64,000 bases of DNA. Source: Marsupella aquatica (lineage: Eukaryota; Marchantiophyta). Both the position numbers and the translations under genes were made by a program. The stretch lies in the NCBI GenBank assembly GCA_973895155.1, contig OZ316897.1, positions 15,438,001 through 15,502,000 of the forward strand, given 5' to 3'. The notes beneath the pieces were generated by a model. That model saw nothing but the letters and a program-made list of their open reading frames with translations. It was not told where the DNA came from and ran no database searches. Below are positions 10,322-27,442 of the stretch, piece by piece; within the stretch, counting starts at the first letter, position 1, and each line of letters opens with the position of its first letter.

Positions 10322-12716
10322 ATACAATGATGCAAACAAAGACCTGTCCAATCAAAGCTCTTTCCTTCCAGCTCGCCTTCTATTTCAACACCCAGCTAAA
10401 TTCTGGATGTCACTTTGGGTTATGTTCCAACCTAAGTCAAAAGTGGGAAGAAAGTCTTCCTCTTGTGCTTCCTATTATTTGACGAAAGGACAGGGGAACC
10501 ACAAAATTATGGAATATTGTAGTATGGAGAATTTAGGAGATAGACCTTCATTGGGACCTTGGTTTCCATTGTGTAGTATATTGGGCATTCTAATTCCTAC
10601 ACCAAGTCATCCTCTCTCCTGCTCTTCTTCCTTCTTCAAATACCTACATATACATATGTCCCCGTATATGTCTTATGTGCCTAGTCTTCAAAACAATGCT
10701 CATGGGATTGTTGTTGTGAAAGCATTGAAATCGGTCCAAGTTGAGATAGTATTATTTTACAAAAATAGTCCTTTTTGGGATAAATGCTAGGGACTTGCAA
10801 ACTGATATCAATACAAGATCAAATTCTTTGAAAGGGACAATCGATCATGAACAACAATAACCCATCAGCCTACTTATTATAACCTCTGCTTCAGAACTAA
10901 TCTACAGCAGTAAACAACAATGTTAGTACTCTAAATATTTCTTACAATAAGATGTCTCCTGTAAATAAAAAGATTTCAAGCTCATAGATAACTCCACAGC
11001 CCGGTCCACAGGTAAAACATAATATCTTGAAAGCGCAAACCAAGTTAGTGGAAACAATTTTTCAATTGAAAATGCTTGCTAGTGATTTTGAGCATGGGTA
11101 GAACATTTTGTATGTGAGTCACATTGCTGTGTGTCTGAAGTCCTAAAAAGCTTTCACAGCCTGTAGAATACAATGGAAAGTCTTCCACTAAAACATAACA
11201 AGCAAACTAAGACATTTCTCTTCGCACCCTTTGGTTTGAAAGAGTGTGTCTATTGGAAGCTTTCTCAACCCTGTTAGCTTGGACATGACATTGTATGCCA
11301 TAGGTGTGATGTAAAGGTGACTCATTTTTCCAAGTTGGCATGGTCTAGCGAATTCAACAACAATACTTACTAGTTGAATTGAGCATCAAAGTTGAAGTGT
11401 CAAGTAGTAATTGTTACTATAAATATTCTTTACAATTTGAGAGCTACAAAGTTCACATAAGTCCACTTTAAATATAATTGACAACTGGTACCACAAATAT
11501 TCAAGCCCTAGTGGAAGTAGGCCGCCCTTTCATTTCTATTATTTTCTTCAACAGAACTTTTTTACTCACTTGACCACTACCTGATTGCCTCCCAAGGATC
11601 AGATCACATCAACATAAGGGCTGTTTTAATGCCACCTTGATGATGATGCACGATGATGATAATGTCTTGTCAAATAACCTAACAAATGGTAACTTAGACT
11701 TCGATGAAATTTCTATCAAGGGGCACTGTTGATTTTGAGAAGTGACCTGAGTTGGGAAGGAACAGGAGTGATCAATCAAGTGACTCTTTGCTTCAGAATA
11801 TTTTATCCTCGGGGACTATAATATGCAAGCAACTCAATATTCCATCAATCATGAGATCAACAGTATCCTTGAATATTTTCAACAACAATCCATTTATTAC
11901 AACAGAAATATGTACGTTTGTCCTTAGAACCAATATAAAATTTCCTTTGAGGTGATAAGTTTTTTTGTCCTAAGATTATTGTCTTGTAGCATTGTAATCG
12001 TGATTTCTCCTCTTGTGGATAAATTCACAATTATGTATTTCCTGCTGGAGACCTTTCTTTATTATTGTTATTAGAGCCTACTCTGCTCTCTATTGCCTTA
12101 TTCATAATTCAGCAGTTTACAGTGTACACTTTGGATGATCTTCGAGAAAATCATTTAGTGGTTCTCATCAATTGATATCAGTTTAGTCACATCCTTTGAT
12201 AAATGATGAAAGTGTTTCTTTCAAATCATCCTGCTTTATGCATCTTGATTAACTAGGAATTAGCTTATGATCGAGCAAGGAATCTGGAAATACAATTACA
12301 CAACAATATTGTTGGCAAGCCAAATGAATGTTTCCCCAACCTAGTTCTCAATATGGGGAAAATATTAATTGCAGCAAGTTTTGAGGTTCTCTTGGGTTCA
12401 GTATTACATGAATGTTTTCAGAATTCCACAATAAGTTGTTTACTCAAAATGTTCAGACTGAATGATTGTTAATGACATTTCTAAGCAAGACAATCATGCA
12501 GGCTTCTTGGGTTTTCTTCATAATTAGGTCAAGATCCAAGAAGTATTTCTAGAGTGAGACAACTCGGGATGATGAAGTTGGCAGAGTAAGGTTGCTTGGA
12601 TGCTCCAAATATACAATGAACATGTATTCATGGAACAAGATTGATCATTGCATCTCACATTGTATACATGGGAAGGCTGGTCGTGTTTTGGTGATGGAAG
12701 AGGTTGAAGGAAGAAG

Positions 12717-15623
12717 ATGACAGATTATTGTGACAAAAGCCAAGCAAACACTCATCAAAGTAGGCATTATGAGTCTTGCCAGAACTCTACCTGCTCTCGC
12801 TCTCCCTCTCCAGTTCGTCGACAACTTTGGGAACCCAAGCATCCTCCTCCTCAAAAACAGAAGAGCAACAAAAACTTATCTCTCAAACCCTTTGACACAA
12901 CTTTGAAACAGAGTAGTAATAATACTAGAAGTAGAGACAAGTCTCCTTTCCTTCCTCCTCCTCATGATCTAAATAGCGCAAGCACTCCAAACAGAAATCG
13001 AGATCCACTCTTCACATATACAATCAATGAGGGGCCCTGTGATACTGATAATTGCTCACAGCATTTTGAGGTTAGAATACACAATCATTCTGATTCTTCT
13101 CGTCCACCCTCTAGGAGCAAAACACCTGAATTGAGCTTGTCTCACCCTCCTGTGAAAGACCAAGTGGCCACTGAAAACTCAAAACTCCAGTTAGAATTGG
13201 ATACATCCCGAGTCCCCCCAATAATTACTATAAAGAATAACACAATTTTGTCAAATGCTCCGCACTCATCATGCACGTCTCCAACAACTTGCACTAGATC
13301 CTGCCACTGTTCATCTTCGTGTTGCACCCATCCTTACCCATGTTCTCCACAACAGACTTCTGGACCATGTGATTTACAATGTCAACCTTGCCCTTACTTG
13401 AGTTCTCCTAGAAGCAACTTGAAAGAGGATAAGGCAACTTCTCCAACTAAGCCTTTTTCTACCCCTCCTCAGCTTGAACCGTGTACTTCACTCTGCCCAA
13501 TATGCCCAAAATCCTGTCCTTATTCAAGCTCTTCTCCTACCAAGGAAGATAAGGCACTATCCCCCATTAATCCTCGCTCTAGATCTCCAAGTCCTTGCCC
13601 TCAGCGGAATAGTAGTCCCAACAGTATTCACGATGGTCATAACAACCATGGTAGTGATGTCAGCTCCACAGGGACCATTGAGATTAAATTTGATGCGGAT
13701 TCTAGCGTACATGTAGATTGGGAAGACAATGTGGGGCCTGTAAAGCTAGACCTCCCTAATAGTATCATAAGTATAAGGGATCAAAGGAGTAGATTTGATG
13801 ATCAAGTTCACAGTTATGACCCTCAGCTTGAAGCATTCTACACTTCCTCTTGCAATCAAAGTGGGTCACCATCTCCATGTAAAAGTAGGAGTGTCTCTCC
13901 TTGTTCTCCACAATTTTCAGAAACTCAGTGCTCAAGATCAACAGTTCATTGCCCTCCGCAGAATGCTTGTGACCAATACAATCATGGCTGCTTCAGTGCG
14001 GCACAATTGGATTCCACTTGTCCATCAAGAAGTCCATGCTCACCATCCACAAGCTATTCAAGAAGCCTAGAATCAAAAAGTTTATCCAAGAAGGCATTGA
14101 GTAAAAACGGGAGTCAAAATAACAGTTTTGGTAGTCTGGAGATTTACAGTGAGGATGGAGAGATCATAACTAACATAGATTGGACTTCTCCAATATCAAA
14201 TGGGAATACATCTAACCCATTTAGCAAACCTGAAAGATTTGACTACAGCATAAATGATAACCACTTGGATATACCTCAGCAACCCTTGAGCCCTATCTTG
14301 ACTGTCACCCCTCCTGCAGGCACAAATGGCCAAATGACAATTGAATGGAGTCCTAGATCAGCTGATGGGAGAAGGTATGAGGAGACGGGCCCACTAGTTC
14401 TGAAAAAACATACTAGATATGAAGGGGTTTTTGAAGACCCACGGTCTTCAAATCATCATGATGAAGTTGGAAAGGCGGAGAGAGAGACACAACCCCAAGT
14501 CATTTTGCAAGCTCACAAGCATCTGACCTCACCAAATATTGACTTGGAATACAAGACATGCATCCCATCTTGCAAGCCACCTTGTATATTGCCTTTGTGT
14601 GCTCCACCTTGTGATCCATGTCAAGGAAATCAAGCTGATTGTGATGGTTGTTGCTGTCATTATAACAGTGAATGTGTGGCACCAATAGAGGGTATCAACA
14701 GATGTACATCACTTCCCCCACACCTTCAAAGTGATTGGAGTGCTAACCTTCGTTCCCCACCACATGAAATGAGAACCAAACCTATTTTATACCGAGATGC
14801 ACAAGGCCATGAACACATCATGTTTACAGATGGAAGCATTGAACACCTGAGTCGTCATTGTGAACCCGTTACTTCAACTCCACCACAACCTTCAAACCCA
14901 CTTCCTCCTCCCATTGCTACTACTACTTCTTTTGAAATGCCTTGTGTATCACCTCCGTTGCCACCGTCATGTTGTCAACACCCCTTCCATGGCGAAGAGA
15001 GAAAATTTGGCCAATATGGTGCTAACAATTTCTCTCCTCAAAGTGGGGACATAGTGATTCGTGCACACCCAAGACTTTCTTGCATGTACCCCAGTAAGGA
15101 CAATGGTCAAGTTGCCTTCTTCACTAGTGATTACCTTGACCTGCAAGAAGGAGACTCCATAGTCAGGCTAGGAAAGTTTGACAAGTCTGGCCAATGGCGT
15201 TTGTCCAGAGCGGTGGAGATGTACTTGCGGGGAAGCCACGGGCAGTGGTTGTTCTTGGGAACCACTGAAGGCTACTCTGTTTTGTTCCCTCTTGAGGCTG
15301 ATCAACATCAAGATGTGAGAACTCCTAACAAGCAACTAAAGTTGAGACAGGGGGATCTTGTGATTAGCACAACCCCCAGCCCCAATTCCTTTTATTGTTG
15401 GGACCCTAAGAGAAAAATGGAAGTTGATCACTCCCATTTGCTCTTAAGGGCTTACATTGGTCATCCACAAGTAGTGGACAAGAATCACAACCTTGCATGT
15501 TGTGTACCTGGGCATTTACCAGTCGGCTATGTTGAGTTGTATGTGAAAGTGAAGAGGATATGGCTTTTCTTGGGAAGGGATGAGCATATGTTCAGTGAAC
15601 ATGAGTTGATGCATTTCTCATAA
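12717..15623 (+). CDS. Unknown 968-residue Ser/Pro/Cys-rich protein with a possible duplicated C-terminal module
   Basis: One uninterrupted 968-codon frame, far too long to be chance, with protein-like composition. I do not recognise the family. The first 770 residues look mostly disordered: many SPSP and RSRS-type phrases, Pro-rich runs and three Cys clusters (about 180-215, 255-265 and 640-680, with CC, CxxC and CxC spacings). Between them lie short strand-like motifs ending in DW (TIEIKFDADSSVHVDWED and LEIYSEDGEIITNIDW) and, later, a FTDGS motif. The last 200 residues look folded and seem to contain two related units, each with a L-x-L-x-x-G-D start and a VE(M/L)Y...WLFLG end. No signal peptide or membrane helix is evident. 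The Met at 12717 is the first of the frame. Function unknown; the Cys clusters could bind metal or form cross-links. RNA evidence is needed to exclude upstream exons. Confidence 0.8.
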   Translation: MTDYCDKSQANTHQSRHYESCQNSTCSRSPSPVRRQLWEPKHPPPQKQKSNKNLSLKPFDTTLKQSSNNTRSRDKSPFLPPPHDLNSASTPNRNRDPLFTYTINEGPCDTDNCSQHFEVRIHNHSDSSRPPSRSKTPELSLSHPPVKDQVATENSKLQLELDTSRVPPIITIKNNTILSNAPHSSCTSPTTCTRSCHCSSSCCTHPYPCSPQQTSGPCDLQCQPCPYLSSPRSNLKEDKATSPTKPFSTPPQLEPCTSLCPICPKSCPYSSSSPTKEDKALSPINPRSRSPSPCPQRNSSPNSIHDGHNNHGSDVSSTGTIEIKFDADSSVHVDWEDNVGPVKLDLPNSIISIRDQRSRFDDQVHSYDPQLEAFYTSSCNQSGSPSPCKSRSVSPCSPQFSETQCSRSTVHCPPQNACDQYNHGCFSAAQLDSTCPSRSPCSPSTSYSRSLESKSLSKKALSKNGSQNNSFGSLEIYSEDGEIITNIDWTSPISNGNTSNPFSKPERFDYSINDNHLDIPQQPLSPILTVTPPAGTNGQMTIEWSPRSADGRRYEETGPLVLKKHTRYEGVFEDPRSSNHHDEVGKAERETQPQVILQAHKHLTSPNIDLEYKTCIPSCKPPCILPLCAPPCDPCQGNQADCDGCCCHYNSECVAPIEGINRCTSLPPHLQSDWSANLRSPPHEMRTKPILYRDAQGHEHIMFTDGSIEHLSRHCEPVTSTPPQPSNPLPPPIATTTSFEMPCVSPPLPPSCCQHPFHGEERKFGQYGANNFSPQSGDIVIRAHPRLSCMYPSKDNGQVAFFTSDYLDLQEGDSIVRLGKFDKSGQWRLSRAVEMYLRGSHGQWLFLGTTEGYSVLFPLEADQHQDVRTPNKQLKLRQGDLVISTTPSPNSFYCWDPKRKMEVDHSHLLLRAYIGHPQVVDKNHNLACCVPGHLPVGYVELYVKVKRIWLFLGRDEHMFSEHELMHFS

Positions 15624-15899
15624 TCTTGGTATAAATTGGATTCACATTAGACAATATATGTGTACAAATATACATAACTAGTCCCAACATCTTTTTATTG
15701 CATTCCTCCAGACCCTGACATTTATAGGGGATTTTAATGCAAGTTAGCAATCTAAACCTACACACCTCACAAATAAATATCATTTGGAGAATTTTAAATC
15801 ACAAACCTCTATATGATGTGATAAAAAAGTTGCAAGAAAAGGACAATCCTCAATATTGGAAAGGCAAAGTCTCCTTTTACTTGAACTCTACTTTGCAAG

Positions 15900-16300
15900 A
15901 AAAGTTATGTGCATACACATCAATACAATTGGATGAAAGCAAACTCAAGGTCACATTTATTCACACCTGGCTTCACACAAGTCTACTAGAAAGCTTCAAA
16001 GTAGGAAAGCCAAGGTTTCCTGGCTTATCACTTGGTAAAGAAAAGTGATGGGCATACATATTAATACAGAATGGACAGTTTGATGGGACCAAAGGTCTCC
16101 TTTCTTCAGACACAAGTCTACTAGAAATCTCGTTGTAGGAAAGCCAAGGTCTCCTTCCTTCTCACTTAGCAAAGAAAAGTGATGTGCACACGCATTAATA
16201 CTAACAATTGGCTGGGACTAAAGACCCCTTTCTTCACTAGAAAGCCTCAAATGTAGGGAAACCAAGGTCTCCTTACTTCTCACTTAGCAAAGAAAATGAT
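15900..16300. repeat. Degenerate tandem repeats, about 120 bp, three copies
   Basis: Successive copies share the ordered phrases ACAAGTCTACTAGAAA, GTAGGAAAGCCAAGGT, a TCTCCTTCCTTCTCACTT-like run, GCAAAGAAAAGTGATGTGCA and a TTAATAC-like end. Differences and small indels are many, so the array is old. The phrase ACAAGTCTACTAGAAA recurs once more near 16367. Confidence 0.85.
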
Positions 16301-17309
16301 CTGTATACATTTATTCATATGGAGTGAGTGAACAATTGGAGGGAGCCAAAGGGCTCATTTCTTTACACAAGTCTACTAGAAAGTTTCTTGAAAACTGCAA
16401 CAAGAGAGTTGCTATAGTTGATGGACATCAAGAACTACAACAAGAGGTTGCGCCAAAATATGTCGTGGTCGTCATTCAAATTTGGCAAGCGAAAAAAAGT
16501 TTAAAATGAAAGCAAGAAAGGGGAAAAAATGCAACCCCGATCTGACCATGCCACTATGCTCCACTCTGGCCGCGACCATCCCGTGTCTTGACTTTGCCCT
16601 AGCCACCGCCTAGCCAAGCCTGACCCAAGTCACCGGCTTGACTTGTGACAGCCCTATGATGATGACTGCCCTACCTGCAATGACTCCAACCCCACCCAGA
16701 TGATGATGGCTGCCGTTGCAGCCAGCCAACGACCTCACCCTCCCTCTCGCCTTTCCCCTTGTCCCTTGCCGTGCCACCATGACTGTGGCCTGAGTTGCAG
16801 CGCGAACTGGCACCCAGCACCAGAATTGACCCAAAATGTGACCTCCCAAAAACAGTGGGCTGAAAATATGTGTGGGCACTTTTCCAGAAATTGGGAGGAA
16901 ATTAAATTTCAACATGGCAGCCTGAAACAACATTATATGAGACAGAATGCACCCAAAATGGTGTTCTATGTTGAAACTGGCTTCTAGCACATGTTTTGGG
17001 TAGATATAAGCTAAACACTAGAAAAAATAGACCAATGAAAAAACTTTGGTTGGGCTAAATTTAAATGAGCAACAGCAAAAGTCTGGAACCAAGTAAAAAC
17101 CTATTTTTGTAGAAGAGACTTGAGTTCAAGTTACCACTAGGGTAACCCAACCAGGAAAGTTCTCCTACCCTGGACCAAACCTAGAAGCCTCAGCAACTCT
17201 TTTATTTACAATAGAATAGTAAATTAGTTTTCAATAAATCTTAATCGGAAGGAAAACAAATTAGTCAAAGTGAAATGAGAACCCAACCTATGCCCAGGGA
17301 AACAATCCA

Positions 17310-18215
17310 ATACAAGTGCAGAAAGGCAGCTTTTGCACTATTTGCACCCTAAACCCTAAACCCTAAACTTAGGTAGAGGCCATCTTACAGTCTACCATGT
17401 CTAAGTGCAGGCTCCAGGGAAGAAGCTCCATACTTGCACTCATCCATGTTATGCACTATGTCATAAGTGTACAGGAGACCATTTAGTCATTCTCCATATG
17501 TGCATGCTGCACTTTCCAATAAGTGCATCGTGAAAATGCTTATGCACTCCCGCATATGTCTTGTCAGGTCATACACATTCAACTCCTCATACCCCAAACC
17601 CTCGTAGTGCACCAACTGGATAAGTGCATGCAACTACCATGTATAGTTGTTCACAGACTGCACTTATCAATGAATGCTTCTATCATATGTGTAGCACTAA
17701 TTCATAGATGTTGGGAAAATCATCACGAAACAACCATGAGCAAAACAAGCAAGTATGTACACACCGACACCAAAAGATACGTGATTCACCTTCGTCAAGG
17801 TTATGTCCACGGGAACACACATGAGTTTTACTAAGCTTTGGTCACCATGGCCACACAAAACTTCCTTGCACAAGCTCTCCTCCTAGCACCTAGTTAGTTC
17901 ACTCAATAATGAGCATGAGTCCCCAAGAAGAGTTCCCTAGCCTCTCCGTATGCTAGATATAAGAGTCGCGGCTAATCACCATTAACAACCTAATAATGGG
18001 TTAGCCTAAGTATCAACAAACTAACCCAAGTCTAGAGTTAACTCTAACAAAAAATGTATGTGCCTTTTATAACCAAAATTGCACTTATGTATTTGATGTT
18101 TGATGACTTCTACCTGCACTTACAGACTGCGCAACTTTTTGATGCATTTATAAAAAAAATGTCCTAGTATAAGGAGACTACATGATTGGATTGCACTTAT
18201 CCACGGTGCACTCAT
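17310..18215. repeat. Cluster of TGCACT / AGTGCA motifs
   Basis: I count about fifteen TGCACT or AGTGCA hexamers in roughly 900 bp, where fewer than one is expected by chance for the two orientations together. The 9-mer TGCACTTAT or its complement occurs at least five times (near 17518, 17617, 17659, 18080 and 18192). Spacing is irregular, so this is not a simple tandem repeat. Confidence 0.75.
17347..17367. repeat. Three CCCTAAA units (interstitial telomere-type repeat or telo-boxes)
   Basis: CCCTAAA occurs three times in a row. It equals the Arabidopsis-type plant telomere repeat and also contains the telo-box AAACCCTAA found in promoters of some growth-related genes. It lies about 1.9 kb before the MCM5 start codon. 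Confidence 0.9.
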
Positions 18216-18232
18216 GCGAGGTACACGATGTG

Positions 18233-18332
18233 TTTGGCGGGATCCCGTCCACGTAGAAGAATGGCGGGAACGCAGAAAAGCGCCGAAGAAACTTTCAGGC
18301 ACAGAAAACAGAGAGTGAATTTGGCGGGAAAA
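18233..18332 (+). promoter_or_regulatory. E2F-type site cluster upstream of MCM5
   Basis: TTTGGCGGGA at 18233-18242, ATGGCGGGAA at 18261-18270 and the strong TTTGGCGGGAAAA at 18320-18332. E2F/DP factors bind TTTSSCGS-type sequences, and MCM genes are established E2F targets in plants and animals. Presence of the sites is seen; binding is inferred. They sit 0.9-1.0 kb before the ATG, which suggests a long 5' leader or leader intron. Confidence 0.75.
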
Positions 18333-18526
18333 TCCCCTGCGACACAAATGCAATGTGATCCTGCGAATTGCGAAGAAAGGGGAGCAGATGGAGATCGGCG
18401 AAGAACGAGTGAAAGAAGAAGTTCAGAACAGTGAAGAACATGATGGCTTCCTCTCCGTTAGCAATCAATCGTCCTCCTTGTCCTCCCCTCCCTGTCTACG
18501 AGAAATTTCTGTTCTAACTCTTTTGT

Positions 18527-18769
18527 GCTCCTGCTCGGGAATCAATTTGCGCCATCAGAATTGATTCCGGTTCGCTCCTTCACCACTTCCAAGTTCGGCC
18601 ACGGGAATGAGGGGTAGTCGTGAACGTTTGAGCACTCCTGTCGATGGGGGATGATTGATGGTGCTGCTCCTGCTCGGAAATCAATTTGCGCCATCAGAAT
18701 TGATTCCGGTTCGCTTCTGCACCACTTCCAAGTTCGGCCACGGGAATGAGGGGTAGGCGTGAACGTTTT
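18527..18769. repeat. 139-bp-period duplication in the MCM5 5' region
   Basis: Copies at 18527-18629 and 18666-18769 are almost identical over about 103 bp, running from GCTCCTGCTCGG to GTGAACGTTT. Each holds an ATCAATT/AATTGAT inverted pair with an 11-base spacer. The end of the second copy joins the leader shared with UBP12. Confidence 0.92.
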
Positions 18770-19180
18770 GCAGTGCTCAAAGTGACAGCGATAGCAGGTG
18801 CCGGTTGCCGGCTAGCTAGGAGTGGGGATTTGGTTGTGGATTGGAGCGGTGGCGGGCGTAGCGTTCTTTGACTTTCGTTTGGTGCGGTTTAGCTTACACG
18901 GGTTTAGATTGGATTGTGGATGAATGTCAGATATTATTTCGCGTGAGTGCGTGATGAGGGAGGGAGGGCGAGGCTTCAGACAGTCCATACGGAGTACTTT
19001 TATGGTCTGAATCGAGAGGGACAGCATCTCTGCTGTGTGTGCGGATTCGTAATATCGGTCCGGGGTCACATCGCTCGCTCTCTTTTTACGTGATTTAGCA
19101 CGTTTGTGCGTTGTCCGGTTCTTCTTCTTCAGCTCCGGTTTCGTCGGTCCCGCGCACGGTTCTCTGTTCCAACTCTTCTG
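18758..19180 (+). promoter_or_regulatory. MCM5 5' leader or promoter, homologous to the UBP12 upstream region
   Basis: Ordered blocks shared with 33288-33755: GTGAACGTTT followed by AGTGCT; GTGGATTGGAGCGGTGG; CATCTCTGCTGTGTG; AATATCGGTC; CATCGCTCGCTC; GCACGGTTCTCTG. Block order and strand are the same, with substitutions and indels between. The segment ends about 44 bp before the MCM5 ATG. Confidence 0.88.
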
Positions 19181-19223
19181 CATTTTTTCCTCGGAGGGTT
19201 TTGAGGTTATTTAGCACGGGACA

Positions 19224-25598
<6,375 letters not shown>

Positions 25599-27100
25599 GC
25601 TCATGACAACTTCGCAAACCTCTCCCAAGCATCTTTCCCATAATTTGAATCCACCAACGTTGGGTGTAAATCAGTGGCTATCGATGATGGGATATCCAAG
25701 ACACATCCTCTCAAGCGTTGACGAAGCTGCAGCTGCATCAATGTGAAGACAAATGACATCAGACGCGATCGTTTGATTGATTCTTGCAGAATTCAGTTCT
25801 ACGGGGCGCATCCCTAGGAGGTAGCATAGGAGAGGATGGGAATAGTTGTAAGAATGCGCACCGTTGACCCGAATCTTTTGCAGATAGCCTAAAGCTTTTA
25901 TCCCTTGATCTATTCAATTGTCATTAAGCTTGAATCCATGCTCTGTGCATGTTTAGCAACTAGGACTCGGTTTAAGTAGGTTCTCCGGTGATTGTAGAGA
26001 ATTGGAAACAAGTTTCGCATGTCATAGTCAAACGATTACTGTTCTTGTGGAGGGAAACTTTAGAAGCGTCGTCAAGCGGGAACTTCATGTCCTACAGTGG
26101 GACCTGACAAAATTACAGCTTGAAGAATTGGATTGTGTCATCACGGTCCACTTTTATGATCTCCAGAGGTAGCTTGGATCACAAGGTTGCGCCAGTATTC
26201 CAGGTTTCTCAGATCCCTGGATCTCATCATGTTATGCTCTGCTGTGTTCTGCTTGTACAAAAAAACGATTAGAGATTGGCCCCTGTTCCGCAAGGGATGG
26301 GAGCATATATGACACAAGTCTCGAATGGTCCGACAATGGTCGGTTCACTTACCCCTTTGTCCTAGTTTCCTCCAGCTTCCCTGTTTACAAAGTGGCCTGA
26401 ATGTGATGATATGAAAGGTATTCTCTCTCTATTCCAATTCTCGTCGAGAAAGTAAGGAATGAACTCCCGTACTCTTTGCCTCATGAGTACTTCTCTCAAA
26501 CACTCGTGTGTATGCCCTCAAATTAGTTGCCTTTTGTGCCTTCTTTCATTTAGCAGGCTTACAACAGTGGAAACGTGAATGTGGTAGATGGGAGCATTGC
26601 AGATATCGTATTGGAACGTTTCGTTAGCCCAGCTGAAATCGGCAGCTGTACTAACAAGTATGACTCAAAAGCAGGGTTAGTGTTACCTGTGGCTCAGTGA
26701 CAATCACTGTAGTTGCTGCCAAAAGATTTCTCCGAGGAAACGGGAACACAAGGAACACAGATTTCCAGTCCAACCAGAGCTAAGGTCCAAATATGCGTCA
26801 GGCCGGTATCTTTCAAGCGAAAATGGCGTTCGTTGTTCAGCCAGCTATGGTGATATAGTCAGACCTTTTCAACTAACAACAACAGCAACAACATGGACTT
26901 GACGATGAATGTGACTGCGACATTGGCGCGAGACGCCAACACGTCATGGACTGGCGTGAAAATCTTCTGTCGTGAGCTGTCTAAAAGGACGTTTCTCATC
27001 TCCATGACTCCAAATCATTTTGCAGTAAGTGCAGGGGCCCAACAAAGACGGCGATCGATTGTACAGATCTCCGCTGAAATGCACTCTTTGCAGTACAGTA

Positions 27101-27442
27101 GAGTGAAATGAAAATCCAGCCCTAAAATTGAGTTTGAACCCAGATATTATAAAAAGGGTTGGAAATCATAATTCATTCCGCCATCGCCATCATCCCACTA
27201 TTGGTGACATCGACGACGAAAATATTTTATCTGCTCGACCAGGTTTGAGCCCTGGCAAACAAACAATCAACAACTACGAAAACTGACTCACTGCACACGA
27301 TTGTACACCCTTGACATCCTTGTCCTTTACAGGAGAGTGAAATAAAACCCTAAATCTGAGTTTGAACCCGGCATCGTCAGCACGGATGGAAATCATCATT
27401 CACTGTGCCAGAGCACCACAGTTTGCTCACATCGACGACGAA
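27101..27442. repeat. Imperfect direct duplication, about 110-120 bp
   Basis: Copies at 27101-27220 and 27334-27442 share GAGTGAAAT, CCTAAA, TGAGTTTGAACCC, TGGAAATCAT and CATCGACGACGAA in the same order, with substitutions and indels. Confidence 0.8.

Larger units (their letters stand above)
6595..12716. other. Intergenic region, no gene seen
   Basis: Six kilobases of mostly AT-rich DNA. The ORFs present (all under 130 codons) show no known motif, composition signature or linked splice structure. The longest, 127 codons on the plus strand at 10407-10790, looks random. Local repeats (7167-7326, 7559-7579, 9701-9965, 10296-10321) are listed separately. The right end should contain the promoter and 5' leader of the ORF starting at 12717. 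Confidence 0.7.
15624..18230. other. Intergenic region upstream of MCM5
   Basis: No supportable gene. It holds degenerate tandem repeats (15900-16300), a three-unit CCCTAAA tract (17347-17367) and a striking cluster of TGCACT/AGTGCA words (17310-18215). The 126-codon minus ORF at 16610-16990 and overlapping plus ORFs show no family features. Confidence 0.65.
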
